A DNA stretch of 64,000 nt from Mesostigma viride (Eukaryota > Streptophyta > Mesostigmatophyceae > Mesostigmatales > Mesostigmataceae): contig RPFO01000448.1 of assembly GCA_009746045.1 (NCBI GenBank), forward strand, positions 1,660,547 through 1,724,546, in the 5' to 3' direction. A program made the translations under genes and the position numbers. Positions 23,122 to 35,500 of the stretch are shown piece by piece; position 1 is the stretch's first letter; each line of letters opens with the position of its first letter. A model generated the notes under the pieces. It made no database searches. It was not told the DNA's origin and was given only the letters and a program-made list of their open reading frames with translations.

Positions 23122-23559
23122 TGCTCCCTAGTAGAAGCGAAATGAGTGAGAATGTTTCACACCGTTGATTTAACCGATTGTTTCTTAATTGTTTAACACT
23201 AGAAGTTAATCTCTGTTTAATTTGCGCCATTTGGCGAGCATTGAATGGAGCCTGAACCTACCGGGGGGAATCATGCGGGGGAATCTTGCGGGGAAAAATT
23301 CAGAACGTGACTTTATTGCGAAGTCCTAGGTACTACATTTTGCTTGGGTATGTACGGTACTTCAGTTTCGTCACTGAAATTTTTCCCTTCAGTGTTGCGT
23401 TGGTGTTTCGTACGTTCTGCTGAAATTTTCGTGTTCAGTGCTTAGATCACAATTTGATCCCGGCGCAAAATGATTGGCTGTACGGTAGGAACCAAAAACG
23501 AAACTATATGTATCAAAGTTCCACAGCGCTTGCTGAATTTGCCCCGGAAGCCCGGGGGC
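23122..23559. other. No gene recognised
   Basis: A/T-richer sequence between two reversed REL LINE fragments. Nothing coding or clearly repeated was recognised. Confidence 0.4.
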
Positions 23560-23800
23560 ACTTTCCCCGCTGAAAAGGGTGTCCGCGGAAGCGTGTTGTA
23601 GTCATCCTCCGGGGGCGCCGGCCCGGAGGATTGATGTACGTGGCGACTGGAGAGCGGCCGAGCCACGGAGACATCGATGAGCAGGTGGCAACCCTGCCCA
23701 TCTGCCCATTAGCCATATTCATAACTGAGAATGATAAGTTACGGAGGTGAGACCGGCATTCAACATAAGGAAATTAAACCCCGAACAGGAGGAAAAAATG
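23560..23800 (-). mobile_element. REL-type LINE fragments, head at tail
   Basis: On the - strand, 23800-23713 is the 3' UTR end of one copy (CTCACCTCCGTAA, CATTCTCA), and 23705-23630 begins another copy at the endonuclease VSVARPL segment. This is the same head-at-tail order seen at 10-12.7 kb, with both pieces strongly truncated. Confidence 0.6.
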
Positions 23801-23999
23801 GTTTGGACTTAGGACTTATGTTTTTGCAAAACTAGCTTAGCCCTAATTACCGGGAGAAGACAAGTGTATACAATACGGAAACTGACCGTATGTTGCGGGA
23901 CGGGGAAGACAACTAGTGGAAAACTCGAATAGGCAGGTAAAACCGTCCGGTAAGTTGACCTTGACGGGGTAACATAACCTTGACACCAGTCACACATAG

Positions 24000-24530
24000 G
24001 AGGGCCTCGAGCAGCACGTGACCCCGGCCCCTCGCGTTGCAGATGACTAGGCAGCCCGTGATGGGCAGCACGCTGGCTACCGAGCTCCCCCACCTCTCCA
24101 CCATCTCCACCGCCACCTCCACTCTCGTTGTCTCCGCCTCCACCGCCACCACCTCCACCACCGCCTCCACCACCTCCACCACCGACGCCATCACCGCGCC
24201 CAGCTCCGTGACATCGACACTTAGCGCCTCCAAGACAACGCCATCGCCATTGAGTGCCTGCAAATTAACACCGCAGGCCTCACCGCCCAGTACGTGGTGA
24301 AGGACATTGCCGCCAAGCCAGCCCCCGCTGGCCCGCCGGCAGTGCTCCTCCCCACCAGACCTGGGCGGACATGCTGAAGCACCACACCACCTCCACCGGC
24401 CCTCCACCATCGCGGCACAGCTTAAGCAACAAACGCTCGACCTCCGCGAGGAGGCCGAGCTTGACAAGCGCGGCCTTAACGCCGTTGTTGTCAACAACTT
24501 CGACCTAGTGGAAGGTGAGAACTCCGTGGG
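24000..24530 (+). mobile_element. Diverged ORF1-only LINE fragment
   Basis: Encodes the ORF1 middle part in shifted frames: HVTP, a long Thr/Ser-rich run, the TAGLTAQ..VKDIAAKPAPAGP segment, a Leu/Gln-rich helix and VVVNNFDLVEGE, which matches IVKHFDQPAGE of the other copies. It is clearly a different subfamily. It stops abruptly at a small inverted repeat (CGTAATCATG / CATGATTACG) near 24533-24560. Confidence 0.6.
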
Positions 24531-24560
24531 CCGTAATCATGCCCCATGCATGATTACGAC

Positions 24561-24949
24561 ACATACATGCAACCATATAGTCACTAGAGGGGGATATAAT
24601 CCTATAACATGACACCAGGCTGTTAGCTAGCCGTCATGACTGGACTTGGTCACGCCGCGCCCAATCCTGGAAACTCAGCCGTAGGATCGGCACAAAAATC
24701 CCAGTATAAAAAGATTGGGGGCATGTAGGAGTAGAAATAAGAAATGCATTCTCGCGAGTGGCCGGGGATCGTCCGATCTCACGAAAAAAGTGGCGCAGCG
24801 CCGGCGGATTCATAGTCCCAAACAATCCTTTCCGAATCTGCACTGTACACTGGGAAGTGGGGCTTTTTGCCTTCTGGGGCGTACGCGTGGGAAATTTTGC
24901 ATGAGGTAGGGAAGTTAGAAAATAATAGCCTGTAAGTCGGAAAAAAGGC
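24561..24949. other. No gene recognised
   Basis: Sequence between two LINE fragments with no recognisable motif. Confidence 0.35.
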
Positions 24950-25790
24950 TAACAGGAGGAAAAAAAGCCGGAGGAAAAAAAGCCTGAAAAGAAGAACCCT
25001 AAAGAAAATAATAAAAATGTGACACGAGCATGCAAGGATCAAGCCAGCTAAGGTACGACTAACTACAACACAAACTACGACAGGCAGCAACATCGCTGCC
25101 GGCCGACCAGGCCTGGGAAGGATCTAGACCGCATGGGTCGCGCGACAAAGTCGGCCCAGATGCGCGGCGGAATAGCACATCAGCCACGGTGGGAGTGAGG
25201 GCAAGGGACAGGCGCTGCCACCTGGCAATACAAGGACCACATCCGAACAGACCATCCATAGGGCAGTTTGACCCTCGAGGTTGACCTGCGGTCTTCACGC
25301 CGCTGGCAGCACTCGTGGAAAAACGCCGCCGTCTTGGGGCCCGGATGGCCCCTAACTCCTCAAAGACAAAGGGGATGACCCGGTGGGGCCCCACATTGCC
25401 GTAGGAGGCAAACTTGTCTCGCTCCGCCACAGCAGCAGCAGCAGCGCTGGCGTCCACAGCCGCCCGGAGGATGTGGCGAACGGAGAGCGGCCGAGCCACG
25501 GAGACATCGATGAGCAGGTGGCAACCCTACCCATCGTAGTCAAGGACGGTAATGTTGGGCCGGTCGTTGGGTGAGTAGACGGCGGCCTTGGCATCCGCGT
25601 CCTCGATCGCATTTGATGGTGAATCGAGTGGGGAAAGACCGACCGAACCAAGGCACACACCACCCGGAGAAGAGAGGTGTGGAGATAGAGGAGCACGAAT
25701 ACATCCTCGTAACACATGGGAATATCCCAGGTTCTTCGGAGGTGTACGTAACACGAGGAACTGGAGCTACCATCAATAGGGCATACAAGA
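24950..25790 (-). mobile_element. REL-type LINE, reversed fragment
   Basis: On the - strand it runs from the YLHTSLLRVVCALVRSVFPHS segment through the endonuclease region and FEELGAIRAP to DPCGLDPSQAW at 25059. An A-rich 3' UTR down to about 24950 follows. At least two frameshifts (near 25500 and 25370) make it non-functional. Confidence 0.7.
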
Positions 25791-25889
25791 TTAGTTCATC
25801 AATAGGTCGTATAAGTCATCACGCTAGCCTCCACGTCCGGGAATACTTCGCCCACCTCGAGGACCAGCACGGCAAGTACGCCTGAATCC

Positions 25890-26500
25890 GTTTGTGCCAC
25901 GCCCAACGGCCAGTAGGCGGCGCACAACCGGCGCCCTGGATGTTGTCCGGCTCGCCGCCGCAGCAGCTGGACCTGTGGTATTTCGGCCCTCCAGTCCCGG
26001 CTGCTCTCGGGGCGCTCCACCCGGTCGCCTCCGCCGCTCAGTCCACTAGGGGCCGCCCGCCCAGCACCATCCGCGGGCGTCCCGGTGCCGCCCACGCCGA
26101 GCAGTACTACACGTTTCCGCCCCTGACGGAGCCCCTGGCCGACCCCGACGAGCTACCGCCGTTCACCGAGACCGAGCTGTGCATCGCCGCCAAATAACTC
26201 CGCTTTTACGCCGCTGTACTGTAGGACCTGACCAGCTCCCCGCCCCGGTGACTAAACTGGCGGCGCTCACGGGATTCCTGCTTGACGTCTGCAACCGGAT
26301 CCTACTCGCCGACGAGCTGGTACCTTGTCTGACAAATTTTCCATATCGCTGGCTGGGAGACCTAGATCCACCCCCTATGTCTGCCACTAGGTAGTTGATC
26401 ACGAAAGGTGCGGGCTCCCTTCCGGCGCTTGGCTGTAACGCTGGACCGCTCCACGCGAGGAGGTTGCAGCAATGACTTGCAAATTTTGCAATTCTCATGC
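25890..26500 (+). mobile_element. LINE reverse-transcriptase N-terminal fragment
   Basis: The + strand encodes EPLADPDELPPFTETEL and, after stops or shifts, KLAALTGFLLDVCNRILLADE followed by PALG near the end. This is the fingers region that precedes the RT palm in LINEs (helix, short loop, then the 'promise to restore' strand). It is broken by frameshifts and lies just past the 3' end of the ABCG gene. Confidence 0.55.
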
Positions 26501-26546
26501 TAGTCGATGATCGAAGTAAAGAGGCTGCCCCCCTGGACGACTGAAG

Positions 26547-29500
26547 TCATGGTGCGTCCTCTCTCAGCTGCAACAAAGTCGTGCTTGTGGCTGCTGCTTC
26601 AGTGGAGCTCTCCGCCTTCTGTACCCCTGGAAGGTTTGTATTTATCACGTACTGGGCGGTGTGCTTGAGTTTGAAGGTGTGGTAGTACAGCCCTAGAAGG
26701 CCTATGATGCGGAACCCCACGACGAGGATGATGAGGCAGACCGCATCCAGCCAGATGCTGAGCTCAAAGTTGAATCGCCTCAGCACCTTGTTCCCGGTCA
26801 ACAAGTTCTTGTCCGTCTCCGTCAGATGGGCCGAGTTGTTCGGGTCATAGAACAGCCGGTCTTCCTGCACGCGGGAACATCATTTCAAGGATAGTCATTG
26901 CGGAAAAACAAACGAGTGACGCTGGTCAAACCCACAACCCGGGTGGCTATTGAGGGACTGGGCATGCAAGGCATGCAGAATCGATCGTCCGGCATTCCCA
27001 AGGCAAGAAATGATCCCAGGCAGAGGAACAAAAGGCAAATGAATACATGCATTCATTCAAACATGCTGAAGACCCACATGGCATTTGTGGTGGTGATATC
27101 AAACTTGACTAGCCCACAAAGTGTGTGCAATGCATGTTTGAACATCCATTACTTGTGTTGCTCCCGCGTGAGTAGCACATAGGTGCTATATGACCCAACA
27201 CATCTGGCCTGAAACTTATCCTTTCCCCCTACACAACAAACCATTACTTTTACCCAATAGGCAGGTAATGCCCATGAGATTTTCTGTTTCAGAAAAGGCA
27301 GGCAGCTACAACACTTTGTTTCTTACAACCAGAAAGAACACGACGCCACAAGAGAGAGAGGGCACCTGCTGGAGGGGGGAGACACCTGCTGGCCAAACTG
27401 TTATGCGAAGAAGGAAAATGTGCATTCATTGACCATAAACATGCTCGCTTACATGGACATGGCTCTGTGGTTGCGACTACCAAGAAAGAATCATAGCGAA
27501 TTAGCTATAAAAATCTATTCAGACTTATAAACCTTGACCAAAACCCCATCTAGCTGAGCTAAAAACAAAATTTTGGAATCCCAACCAATGCTTCCTCCTT
27601 CTCATGTTATCCCGTCCCCCTCTGCCCATCCCCCCTGGGCTCCCTTTCTCGCGATCCTGCCATTCCCTGTCCCACCCCTTTCTTGCCTCCCCTGCAACAC
27701 GATCACCTCACAATTCTTGCCCACCCGCTTCCCCTCTCCCCCTGATCAGTGTGATATTTTTCTCCTTGCCCCCTTCCCCCCCTCCCCCCCTTCCCCCCTT
27801 CCCCCCTTCCCCCTTCCCCCTTCCCCCTTCCCCCTTCCCCCTTCCCCTTCCCTTCCCCCTTCCCCCTTCCCCCCTTCCCCCTCCCCCCTCCCCCTCCCCC
27901 CTCCCCCCCCCCCCCCTCCCCCCTCCCCCCTCCCCCTCCCCCTCCCCTCCCCCCTCCCCCCTCCCCCCCTCCCCCCCTCCCCCCCCCCCCTCCCCCCCCC
28001 CCTCCCCCCCTCCCCCCTCCCCTCCCCCCTCCCCCCCTCCCCCTCCCCCCTCCCCCCTCCCCCTCCCCCCTCCCCCCTCCCCCCTCCCCCCTCCCCCCCC
28101 TCCCCCTCCCCCCTCCCCTCCCCCCCTCCCCCTCCCCCCCTCCCCCCCTCCCCCCTCCCCCCCTCCCCCCCCCCCCCTCCCCTCCCCCCTCCCCCCTTCC
28201 CCCTTCCCCCCTTCCCCCCTTCCCCCCTTCCCCCCTTTCCCCCTTAACCCCTTTCCCCCCCCGCCCCACTTCCTGAACGCACCATCTCGTTGCGCATGAG
28301 CCCCTCATATCCGTAGCTCATGAAGCTGATCTTCTCGAGCCACACCCACGCGTCGTTGAGCCGCTCGCGGTTGGCCAGCAGCCCGCTCGTGAGAATGAAA
28401 GGAATGATGGTCATGGGGGTGAGCGCGACCGCCAGCGCTGGGTTGGGGGCGAGCGCGCCCACCATGATGCCGATGCTCTGCGCAGCAAACGCGACCAGCA
28501 TGATGATGCTGTACGTGATGAAGAAGTAGCTGGCCCCCGGGCGCAGGCCCGCCATGAAGTAGACGATGATGTTGAAGATGAGCGGGAAGAAGAGCTGGAA
28601 GGGGGCCTCGGAGACGTTCTTGCTGAGGTAATACGCGCCGACAGTGTAAAAGTCGGACGCGACCTCGCGCATGAAGATCTTTTTCTCGATCGGGAAGATG
28701 AGGACCGCGCTCAGCATCGCGGTCAGACCCTGGTTCAGGGGCACAAAGAAGAGGAGACCGGAACGGTCCTGAACGCCCGCAACGCTGTTCTGGACGTCGA
28801 GGAAGATGAGACCCGTGATCAGCCCGAAGAAGAGCGTCTGCGCCACACGCGCGCGCATGCCCACCTTGTCCCGCATGTAGTTGCGCCAGTTGCGCACACC
28901 CAGGATCCAGATCTGGCCCCAGTAGCCGAGCGGAACCCAGTTCTCCGCCCTGTGGGACAGGTGGCGCGCTCAAGTGCATACAGGTGGCAGTGCTCGAGCA
29001 GAGACCACAGAGCATGAGACCGATCGTGCCAAACAAAATGGCAAGGGGGGGAAATAACCGGGAAGCTGACCAGGCAATCCGGGTTGGGGTGCCGGTAAGA
29101 AGAAGAGTTCACAGGCATCGCTATATCTGGTCAGTGGAATTGTAGTCCGTACGTGACAGTACCTTTGCTACAAGTTGTCCTTACCTGGACAAGAATACTT
29201 GTATTACCGCAGTGGTCAAAATCGCTTTGCGACAAAATACTTTACGACTTGACCTCGCAAACTGCTATTGATGGGCTTCATTTTTTGTCGCAAAGTTCAA
29301 ATGTTACCGCGCCGCGCGGCGCCGCGCCACAATTTTCGCGATATTATTACATGAGACAACTAGTATTATTTAATGAAGTATATATTATAATCAGTATTCC
29401 TTGCTACCCGATTGATCATCAATCAAATCACTTAGGTAGGCTATTCATTGATTAATAAGGTAGGTACAAGCCTACTGACCATAAACCAAGTCTATCGGCT

Positions 29501-32500
29501 CGCAAACATAAAACTGTGCCTTCATTTTGGGTCGCAAACTAGAAATTTCACCTTGTTTTGGGGTCACAAAGTAGTTTGTCGCAAAGTGATTTTGACCACT
29601 ACGGTATGAGAAAAGGTGCGGCAGATGGGGAACTCCCAGTGAAAAACCACCGGTGAAAAACCACCAGGAATGTCCCCAATGGTGCTACCCGTGGACATTC
29701 ACATAGCTTCTGTTACTGTCCATTATACTATCGAGCAACCATTCAAGGTAAAACTAGCCATGCGCCCAACAGCAAGACGCAGCCAAACAGGAACTATCGG
29801 CTACAGAACTCCAGCAGCGGCATCCACAATGGCTGCCTCCACAATTGTGTACCAATACCTGGAGTATGATAGTCTACTGGCTACCAGGGAGCAAGGAGCT
29901 AGGCTGTATTTAAATAGGCTTGGTGGGAGCAAGACTCCAGGCTGGCTGTATTTAAATAGGCTTGGTGGGAGCGAGACTCCAGGCTGGTCAGAGTAACCGG
30001 CTGGAGCAGATGCCAGTACCACACTGACACACATAATAGATCATACATCCAACTCAGTCATGGGCAGCGCACGCAACACTCATAGTCATGGGCAATGCAC
30101 GCGTCTATTTGAAAGTCGTTTCAGCCTCAGAAAACAGGCAAAGTGAAAGATCGCATTTGGCCCTTGCTCCTCATGCCAAAGCGATGGATCGAATGCGCCC
30201 TCCCACTGCCCCCATCGAATGACGGACCGGATTCCCTTGCAGAATTGCTCACCAACCCAAAAAATGGACAGGACTCCAGTGCTCATCTGCCCACAGAACA
30301 AAGAACCAGACCCCTTTGCTCATCTGCCCAAAGAATGAGGAATCAGAATCCCTTGCTCACCGGCCTACAGAACAAACAACCAGACCCCTTTGCTCATCTG
30401 CCCATAGAATGAGGAATCAGAATCCCTTGCTCACCGGCCTACAGAACAAAGAACCAGACCCCTTTGCTCATCTGCCCATAGAATGAGGAATCAGAATCCC
30501 TTGCTCACCGGCCAACAGAACAAAGAACCAGACCCCTTTGCTCATCTGCCCATAGAATGAGGAATCAGAATCCCTTGCTCACCGGCCTACAGAACAAAGA
30601 ACCAGACCCCTTTGCTCATCTGCCCAAAGAATGAGGAATCAGAATCCCTTGCTCACCGGCCTACAGAATAAAGAACCGGACCCTTTGCTCATCTGCCCAA
30701 AGAATGAGGAATCAGAATCCCTTGCTCACCGGCCTACAGAACAAACAACCAGACCCCTTTGCTCATCTGCCCAAAGAATGAGGAATCAGAATCCCTTGCT
30801 CACCGGCCTACAGAACAAAGAAACAGACCCCTTTGCTCATCTGCCCAAAGAATGAGGAGTAAGAATCCCTTGCTCACCGGCCTACAGAACAAAGAAACCA
30901 GACCCCTTTGCTCATCTGCCCAAAGAATGAGAAATCAGAATCCCTTGCTCACCGGCCCAAGGTCTTGCGCCGCTCGATCTTGCTCCGCGCGCGCGAGGGC
31001 GCTGGCCGGATCGCGGGCGGAAGTGACATCTGGCGCAAGCCCATCGCGGACGCCTTGAACGCGCCCACAAAGTCCACGCCCTCGTTGCCGATCCCCCTGG
31101 TCTGCTTCATGAGCTCGGCGATGTAGTGATCGGCTGGGTTGTAGTTGGGCGGGCAAGGCAACCCGATCGCGTCAAAGTGGTTGATTGCGTGGCTGGCGGG
31201 GCCTGCGTAGGCGACGCCCCCGCGGTGGAGGATGAGAAGGTCATCAAACAGGTTGCAGATGTTGGAAGATGGCTGGTGGATGGTGGACAGCACGATCTTG
31301 CCCGCGGTCGCCAGCTGCTTGAGAATGAGCATCACGCTCTCCGCGGTGAAGCTGTCGAGGCCGGACGTCGGCTCGTCCACGAATAGCTGGGGGTGGGTGT
31401 AGGTTACATGTGTGTGCGGTGTGTGGGGTGGGGTGGGGGGCCATGTGTTCACGTCGTATCAGGAAATTGTCCTTGAAGGCAAGTGCTGCTTCGGGAATTC
31501 AGGAGGCAGAGAGTGAGGCGATGGGTGGGGCGTTTTAATATGCCTGCCTGCTTGTGTGAAGGCCCCGCGTATCGCGGCCGTAATCACCAGCACAAGGCCG
31601 AATGTGGTAAACAGGTCGACTGGGCAGCCAGGAGGCAGAGAGTGAGGCGATGGGTGGGGCGTTTCAATATGCCTGCCTGCTTGTGTGAAGGCCCCGCGTA
31701 CCGCGGCCGTAATCACCAGCACAAGGCCAAATGTGGTAACCAGGTCGACAGGGCAGCCAGGAGGCAGAGAGTGAGGCGATGGGTGGGGCGTTTTAATATG
31801 CCTGCCTGCTTGTGTGAAGGCCCCGCGTATCGCGGCCGTAATCACCAGCACAAGGCCAAATGTGGTAACCAGGTCTACAGGGCAGCTACTTGGGTAAATG
31901 GGTTCATGACAAGTAAGGGTGGGCGGTTTGATGCACATGAGTGTGGATGATTTGCAGCTGGGCGCGCGCATGTACGTGCGTGTACATGTGTGTGTGTGTG
32001 TGTGGTAGAGGAAGGGGGTGGGGTACGAGGGAGGTGCCATGTGGGTGTGTGTTTCTGTCTCTCTTGGCACGCAGGTTTACGCGCACACAAGCACTTGTGT
32101 CCTTGATAGTAAGTAGGTCGTTGAACGTGAAGTGCGGCCACAAAGCATGAAAGCCCCATGCCCACCCTCATCAACACCCGTTGAACGCACCACGGGCGGG
32201 TCGGCGATAATTTCAATACCGATGTTGACACGCTTCCGCTCGCCGCCACTAAGACCCCCCATCGTCGGGTTGCCCACGATGTTGTCCGCCACGTTGGAGA
32301 GGCCCAGGGTCTCCAGGGTTTTCTGCGGTTCACGCATCGAGAGACAGGCAAGGCACTGATGCAGGTGAGTGGTGACCCTGCTTGATGATGTGCCGATGGA
32401 GTAAGGGCAATCCAGAGGCAGGCGCCGTGGAATTCTGCGAGCCTAGAGGTGGCTACAAGCCAGCAGCACGAGTTGTTAGATGAAACACGGACTGTGCGCA

Positions 32501-35500
32501 CCATATACCCCAAACAGGGCCTATTACTAACCAGCATGCGATCATATAGATATGGCGTATGGACAGTGTGCACCACAGACACAAAGAGTACTGGTTCTTA
32601 CAGGTTCTTCTACAGTATACTCCATTTGTTCTTATACGGCAGTGATTATGTTCTTTAGGTTCTTATACGGCATATGTGATTATATTCAATAGGTTCTTAT
32701 ACGGCATCGATGATGATCAAAACGACAACCAGCGCATCGATGATTATGTTCATCTATGGCATGTGGTATGTGTGCCGGGCGTGAGGATGGGGCTGTGACA
32801 GGGAGGATGGCCGCAACTATAAAAAATGAAATGTCTAGTAAGCTTTGCAAGAGCCACAGCTGACAGGGTACGATTTCCTAATTGGATATCTAGTCAAAAC
32901 TAACGTCAATGACTCATGCGCTTGTCTGGCTACACACGCGTCTGCTGTTTAGATAAAGGCTGGTGCAATGACAAGAAAAGTGATTGCCGACAGCGGTGCT
33001 ACTTTTTCAGCGGGGGCAAAGCTGGCAGCCATTGCCGGCAAAAGGCAACCAGGTCCAAACTGTCTGCACCAGGACAGCCACCCATGATGCACGAAAACAC
33101 CTCCGATCGCTGCGTTGTTACAAAGATTGCAATACACTGCAACTGTTCAAACGCTGCACCGTTTAGTAATATGTTTGCCAAACTCGATTGCATCGGCGTA
33201 AGCCTGCAGCAGTTTGTCCGTGCCCAATGTGCCTCATGCGATTGAACAGCCACGAGGGGAGATGGGGAAGCGAAATCAAATCACCAGCAGGTACATGACA
33301 CTGTGGAACCAAAATGGCAACACAACGTGCTTTGTTCCCCCCCACCAAATGCTCCCATCCCACCCCATCCCACCCCATCCCACCCCATCCCACCCCATCC
33401 CACCCCATCCCACCCCATCCCACCCCATCCCACCCCATCCCACCCCATCCCACCCCATCCCACCCCATCCCACCCCATCCCACCCCATCCCACCCCATCC
33501 CACCCCATCCCACCCCATCCCACCCCATCCCACCCCATCCCACCCCATCCCACCCCATCCCACCCCATCCCACCCCATCCCACCCCATCCCACCCCATCC
33601 CACCCCATCCCACCCCATCCCACCCCATCCCACCCCATCCCACCCCATCCCACCCCATCCCACCCCATCCCACCCCATCCCACCCCTCCCACCCCCTCCC
33701 ACCCCTCCCACCCCCTCCCACCCCTCCCACCCCCTCCCACCCCATCCCACCCCATCCCACCCCATCCCACCCCATCCCACCCCATCCCACCCCATCCCAC
33801 CCCATCCCACCCCATCCCACCCCATCCCACCCCATCCCACCCCATCCCACCCCATCCCACCCCATCCCACCCCATCCCACCCCATCCCACCCCATCCCAC
33901 CCCATCCCACCCCATCCCACCCCATCCCACCCCATCCCACCCCATCCCACCCCATCCCACCCCATCCCACCCCATCCCACCCCATCCCACCCCATCCCAC
34001 CCCATCCCACCCCATCCCACCCCATCCCACCCCATCCCACCCCATCCCACCCCATCCCACCCCATCCCACCCCATCCCACCCCATCCCACCCCATCCCAC
34101 CCCATCCCACCCCATCCCACCCCATCCCACCCCATCCCACCCCATCCCACCCCATCCCACCCCATCCCACCCCATCCCACCCCATCCCACCCCATCCCAC
34201 CCCATCCCACCCCATCCCACCCCATCCCACCCCATCCCACCCCATCCCACCCCATCCCACCCCATCCCACCCCATCCCACCCCATCCCACCCCATCCCAC
34301 CCCATCCCACCCCATCCCACCCCATCCCACCCCATCCCACCCCATCCCACCCCTCCCACCCCCTCCCACCCCCTCCCACCCCCTCCCACCCCATCCCACC
34401 CCATCCCACCCCATCCCACCCCATCCCACCCCATCCCACCCCATCCCACCCCATCCCACCCCATCCCACCCCATCCCACCCCATCCCACCCCATCCCACC
34501 CCATCCCACCCCATCCCACCCCATCCCACCCCATCCCACCCCATCCCACCCCATCCCACCCCATCCCACCCCATCCCACCCCATCCCACCCCATCCCACC
34601 CCATCCCACCCCATCCCACCCCATCCCACCCCATCCCACCCCATCCCACCCCATCCCACCCCATCCCACCCCATCCCACCCCATCCCACCCCATCCCACC
34701 CCATCCCACCCCATCCCACCCCATCCCACCCCATCCCACCCCATCCCACCCCATCCCACCCCATCCCACCCCATCCCACCCCATCCCACCCCATCCCACC
34801 CCATCCCACCCCATCCCACCCCATCCCACCCCATCCCACCCCATCCCACCCCATCCCACCCCATCCCACCCCATCCCACCCCATCCCACCCCATCCCACC
34901 CCATCCCACCCCATCCCACCCCATCCCACCCCATCCCACCCCATCCCACCCCATCCCACCCCATCCCACCCCATCCCACCCCATCCCACCCCATCCCACC
35001 CCATCCCACCCCATCCCACCCCATCCCACCCCATCCCACCCCATCCCACCCCATCCCACCCCATCCCACCCCATCCCACCCCATCCCACCCCATCCCACC
35101 CCATCCCACCCCATCCCACCCCATCCCACCCCATCCCACCCCATCCCATTGTCACCATCTCAACCGATCCTCTCTGTCCTCTGACCCTCCAACCACCAAA
35201 GGTGACCCCATCCCACCCACGCCCGCTTCGCTCCCTCCCCACGTCCTCATCGCCCCATCTGCCCATCCTTTCCCCCACCTCCCCCCCCCCCCTTCCCCCC
35301 CAGGCCCTCCCTATCTTTGAAGGCTATCTGCGTGGAAGAAAGTGTTAGTTTCACTTAGGTTCATGGGGTCCTATAAGAGATGGCCACGTGGAGGGTGCTG
35401 GCTTGCATCCGCGATGGCTTGTAATGCAGCAATCTGTACTCGCATCCACAATGGGTCGAAATGCCGCCACCTATTGCTACTCACATTTACAATACACTGT

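Noticed and set aside
27573..28308. Pro/Ser-rich (+) and Gly/Arg-rich (-) frames over 200 residues
   Set aside because: Pure C/T composition inside an ABCG intron produces them; no conserved motif outside the tract.
30232..30957. Possible CRISPR-like array (also 35459-36012 and 55453-55893)
   Set aside because: Units are contiguous tandem repeats without unique spacers, lie in eukaryotic introns and have no cas genes nearby.
33163..35348. Several 620-680 residue open frames on both strands (His-Pro-Ile/Ser or Gly-Trp-Asp repeats)
   Set aside because: All come from the 10-bp repeat, which lacks stops in every frame. The region lies in an ABCG intron, and no non-repeat sequence of any family is attached.
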